From Euryarchaeota archaeon UBA124 (GTDB taxonomy: Archaea; Thermoplasmatota; Poseidoniia; Poseidoniales; Poseidoniaceae): a stretch of DNA of 16,657 nt. The DNA lies in contig DAPT01000128.1 in the NCBI GenBank assembly GCA_002502215.1, positions 1-16,657 of the forward strand. Direction: 5' to 3'. The translations under genes and the position numbers were made by a program. This document shows positions 14,101-16,657 of the stretch, one piece after another (the first letter of the stretch is position 1; every line of letters begins with the position of its first letter). The notes beneath the pieces were generated by a model that ran no database searches, was not told the DNA's origin, and saw nothing but the letters and a program-made list of their open reading frames with translations.

Positions 14101-16657
14101 ATTCCAAGTGTCGACTTGACAAGCATGTCTGGCGACTTCGTTTCGCTGAACTTTGAATACTACGCAGACACCTTCTACGGAATCGATGTGGATGGAACCT
14201 CGATCGTTGACGTCAACGACTACGCTTCAATCAATGTTGACTTCACGAAAGGTACCGACTCCTATTCCTCAGTAATCCTTGGACAATGGAACGATTACGA
14301 CGAGGATGGAACGTGCCAAAACGATGACAACAACGACGGCTTCACCAACGCAAGCGAATCCATCAATCAAGCTGAAATTTCCTTTATTGGGGATGCGGCA
14401 AGCACCGATGGTTCCGATGGCAACTACAACGTCTTCTTCAACACCGATGATTTGATTCTCACCCGAAGCATTGACCTGACGCACCTCTACGTTCTCAACA
14501 ACACTGCAGCAGACAGTCTCCAGTGGTTCCGTGAATGTATCTCCCTCGCCGGTTCAACCGTTGATATCAACTTTGAATTCCAAAGCGACGGTGATGGGCG
14601 TAACGGAATCAACGATGGATTCAAAGGAGTGGCATTTAACAACATAACACTCCAAGAATTCACGTTCTACGAAGATGCATCCTACACGGTCTCTCGTACC
14701 AACGTCGACGCAGAGGATGTCGCAACCACAACAATTGCAAACCACGAGTTCTTCGCAGGCGTTTACATGATCCGTGCTGAGACCGTCTTTGACAACACAA
14801 CAGCTGGCGTACCTTGGTTCAACGATGTTGAAGTAAGCAACTCGAACAACATCGAGCAAGTCATCTTCAATGTTGAATCCGTTGACATCACTCTTGGCAA
14901 GCCAAGCACGCTTTCTTGTCTTGACGATGGTGTCTACGAATGTGTTCTACCAATCGATGGCAGCCTCACGCACAACTGGGACATTCGAGCGACAAACGGT
15001 GTCTTGGCAGGCGACTACATGTTCTACATGACGGTCTTCGATGAGACGGATGGAGCACAAGTTCACCAAGCAACATCTTCTACAACCACGACAACGCTTG
15101 CATCAAACGAGCGAATCGATTTGACCTTCCCTGCTTACAACGGCTGGATCGATGGACACGGGTACAACATCAGTTTCCACGCCGAACTTGCGAATGGAAA
15201 CCCAAGCGGAAACGTGCGATACTTCCATGCAACCTTCGCCGACCAAATCGACGTGGCTATTCTTAGTGACTCAACCGCACGTACATCGACCATCAAGGAA
15301 GATCTCCAGCTGCTTGGCATGAGTTACACTCAATTCGCCATCAACGATTGGACCACTTACCTTGACTCCGGTTGGATGACTCACTACGACAAGATTCTCC
15401 TGCCGTGGCAAGAGGACATCGCCGCAAAGGACGTCGAGAGTGGTGGACGAGGTTACTATCAGAAGCTCGGTTCCACTGCCAACCGTCAGACGCTTGAATC
15501 TTTCATGTCTGCAGGTGGTACTGTACAAGCGCACCTTGGCCCACAAGGTAGTCAAATCTACGGCCTTGATGTTGGACTGAACGGTCGATTGCCATTCGGA
15601 ATGGATGTGCAAAGCCGCAACACACCAGATACCAAGATTCTGTACACAGACCTCGACATCGCTGATCCATTCCACCCGATTATGGGCGATGTTTCCACCA
15701 CTGCCTTCCAAGGCTTTGAGGGAGACGGAACGGTTGCAACAGCGGTTCTGAACACAAACTCAGTGAGCACGCAAAACGTTCCGGGTGTCTGTAATGGATA
15801 CATGGAAGACGGTGGCTTCTTCCAGAGCCTTCTGCGAACAAGCGCAAACAGCAAGGACGTCATCATGGGTACGTGCAGTTACTACCAAGGCGGTATGATT
15901 GTATCGACCATCGATGTTGCGACCTATTCATCTCGAGCGGACAGCACAACCTTCCCGCTCCTCGGAAACATGCTTGAATACACTGTCACACCGTACCCTG
16001 AAGGATTTGGGGCAATGGGACAGGATCTCGGTCTGACTGTCAACGGCGACACGCCAGGAATCGACCCTTCAACCGGTGGATACGCAACGCACTACATGAA
16101 GAGCGATGCAACCGTGAACTTCGGTTACACTTCAGGAACCTCTGCCCCACTTACAGCGGACTGGATCCTTGACGGCCCAACCGATTGGGCGGGTGCGACC
16201 ATGGCAAGTGGCACCGATCACATCTCAGAAGCATCACCTTCGGCGACCTTCTGCAAGACGGACTTGTCTTCTGCAACTGGTTGTCTTCAAGGAGCACAAT
16301 GGACGGTGACTCTCTTGCTCCACGACGATGCAGGACACGCTCGAATCATCTCCGTTCTCGTTGAAACCAACGATGTTCTCGCTGATGCGTACGCTCCTGA
16401 AGCCAACATGAGCATCGACATGCGTGATGAATACATGGACAACGTTGAGTACATTGGCACCAAGACTGTATCGAATACAGAATGGGATGTCAATCGAGTG
16501 ATTCTCACCGAAGCAGGAGAACTTGTTCTTCACTTCGATGCAAGCGAATCCTACGATGCAGACGCCATCGACGGAAGCAACGGCATTGTTACCTACGAGT
16601 GGAAGGTCTTCTTTGACGCGCCGTACGGTGACACATCGTTCAACCTCGAGGGCCACA
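11110..16657 (+). CDS. Partial giant secreted multidomain surface protein
   Basis: The frame is open from the ATG at 11110 to the right edge (1849 codons, no stop), so the C-terminus is missing. A signal peptide covers about residues 1-37: QTKTNQ then KLR, a hydrophobic core VFLVLIMVL and a small-residue cleavage zone ending ASASAA. Residues about 49-477 hold seven FG-GAP/VCBS-like motifs (DIGIADFNCDGHND, EVGEFNGDSAPD, VVGDINQDGNDD, a divergent EVGDWGEG, DIGDIDDDGTID, TIADINGDGEPD, AAVGQLAG...PD), consistent with a seven-bladed calcium-binding propeller. Then come a CARDB-like Ig domain (about 485-542), a jelly-roll-like domain (545-803), a second one (935-1185), Ig-like stretches, an amidotransferase-like fold (1378-1630) and the start of a PKD domain (about 1798 on). 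The product is acidic and rich in Asn, Asp and Thr. Adhesion or binding of particulate polymers at the cell surface is the likely role; no catalytic site is evident. An in-frame TGA at 11098 limits the start. Confidence 0.88.
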   Translation, partial: MQTKTNQIGAKLRSVFLVLIMVLSTTAAFATNASASAARNYTTNRDPIDIGIADFNCDGHNDMAIATDGTHTITILLNDGTGDFTERYDVWVSKNTSRNAEWDEFSNVQFLEVGEFNGDSAPDIAIFQRNNPFKTDDNGAPAGEPGNLTILENDGCNSDSFTIGQRFTHFWAWDLVVGDINQDGNDDVLILDLLNDISNQRVVTYMGPIGASTAPMVTALGTANTNSYRSLEVGDWGEGQQGLGSQCYDEDIWLLRSEGTDYATGQTTNPGNDDNVTVIEFNCQTNLFPATYTFSTSPQAGSHVVNMANTFGEFDIGDIDDDGTIDTIAMTQGNLENITFSTSSAVGTWSTPALAYFGPYISYDLTIADINGDGEPDFVNPTVAYQQNTSDSAGGSTSSFWLNFPTTVQVTLSDGSGGHVTPLSYEAGRRPNIAAVGQLAGSSTSAPDIVVGHSSYNFGNWVDNLGWDGQYDYVTVVEMDSKDIAVTGIDINPVDRFFGIVGEGTRDINVTITNTGMDTLTQSATLDVELKVVDETNSSNATVFTHDFDNPADATGCGGGCTWSFDEYIDQSSSWILETNHSVGATDGNNAANFSANYQNPTDFMWAGEYKTNSSGDLWSGYGRHWDDALTLKDVDLTGSDRAFLSVELFRHLGYGALGSVDATTGQWLIGDLWDDVAMIEVGSEETGWSTITCPTSAQVAGECLSGSSVWGGYDNDRAYKINGYGGVAEGRYYYGVFSSGTYYGWSNFTQDGVGEFDLSPWAGETVDVRFRLRSGFEGSIADDNESLWSGRDGYAIDNITIYKQNTAYYPNPQTLQSNLNLVNLGPGEEETASISASLLNDTIYRISATLSNHAWDEQTVNDEIIGYIQPFNLYDPAVEGIDYFNPGGLYAEGMFDIDVTTNNWGNTMVDFDVKATVFSATPSDILCSAPAVICTESFEGGADGYVYSDDGNPQGAIYNEATCNDLIFNNNAYWFGHPCDTATQGYGDLWENETLTIPSVDLTSMSGDFVSLNFEYYADTFYGIDVDGTSIVDVNDYASINVDFTKGTDSYSSVILGQWNDYDEDGTCQNDDNNDGFTNASESINQAEISFIGDAASTDGSDGNYNVFFNTDDLILTRSIDLTHLYVLNNTAADSLQWFRECISLAGSTVDINFEFQSDGDGRNGINDGFKGVAFNNITLQEFTFYEDASYTVSRTNVDAEDVATTTIANHEFFAGVYMIRAETVFDNTTAGVPWFNDVEVSNSNNIEQVIFNVESVDITLGKPSTLSCLDDGVYECVLPIDGSLTHNWDIRATNGVLAGDYMFYMTVFDETDGAQVHQATSSTTTTTLASNERIDLTFPAYNGWIDGHGYNISFHAELANGNPSGNVRYFHATFADQIDVAILSDSTARTSTIKEDLQLLGMSYTQFAINDWTTYLDSGWMTHYDKILLPWQEDIAAKDVESGGRGYYQKLGSTANRQTLESFMSAGGTVQAHLGPQGSQIYGLDVGLNGRLPFGMDVQSRNTPDTKILYTDLDIADPFHPIMGDVSTTAFQGFEGDGTVATAVLNTNSVSTQNVPGVCNGYMEDGGFFQSLLRTSANSKDVIMGTCSYYQGGMIVSTIDVATYSSRADSTTFPLLGNMLEYTVTPYPEGFGAMGQDLGLTVNGDTPGIDPSTGGYATHYMKSDATVNFGYTSGTSAPLTADWILDGPTDWAGATMASGTDHISEASPSATFCKTDLSSATGCLQGAQWTVTLLLHDDAGHARIISVLVETNDVLADAYAPEANMSIDMRDEYMDNVEYIGTKTVSNTEWDVNRVILTEAGELVLHFDASESYDADAIDGSNGIVTYEWKVFFDAPYGDTSFNLEGH

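Overview
The window looks like a piece of a planktonic marine archaeon, most likely Marine Group II (Candidatus Poseidoniales, Thermoplasmatota). The support is indirect. The tRNA-Gln has the A1-U72 pair typical of archaeal tRNA-Gln and no encoded CCA. Start regions mix AT-rich boxes about 26 bases upstream of the ATG, which suggests leaderless mRNAs, with one perfect Shine-Dalgarno inside an operon. The gene content is central carbon metabolism mixed with very large secreted or lipid-anchored acidic proteins. No marker gene such as 16S rRNA is present, so the group assignment is an inference at about 0.7.

Layout. Positions 1-2177 (minus) hold the first 725 codons of a lipoprotein with two EF-hands, six short LDL-receptor-class-A-like repeats and three His/Asp-rich tracts; its 3' end lies beyond the left edge. 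A divergent AT-rich gap separates it from a 64-residue single-pass membrane protein (2274-2468, plus) and a tRNA-Gln(CTG) (2519-2591, plus). Then comes a minus-strand operon, transcribed right to left: an optional 32-codon ORF (6491-6393), korA (6392-4605), korB (4608-3559) and a membrane-anchored DUF2135-type protein (3525-2608). On the plus strand follow a TPR/membrane/cyclophilin fusion (6535-7605), aconitase (7664-10345), an unrecognised 219-residue protein one base after it (10347-11006), and from 11110 to the right edge the first 1849 codons of a giant secreted protein.

How the genes fit. KorA/KorB (2-oxoacid, probably 2-oxoglutarate, to acyl-CoA with reduction of ferredoxin) and aconitase are both TCA-cycle enzymes on opposite strands around one divergent start region. 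The cyclophilin has its catalytic domain predicted outside the membrane and could help fold exported proteins such as the two large ones at the window edges; that link is inference only. The giant protein carries a seven-bladed FG-GAP-like propeller, a CARDB-like domain, two jelly-roll-like domains, an amidotransferase-like fold without an obvious catalytic Cys, and the start of a PKD domain, suggesting adhesion or polymer binding at the cell surface.

The most unusual items are the two-cysteine LDLa-like repeats with a 249-base internal duplication, the in-frame ORF separated from korA by a single TAG codon, the predicted cytoplasmic placement of a DUF2135 domain, and the domain mix of the giant protein. 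I see no CRISPR array, insertion sequence, phage gene or defence system.
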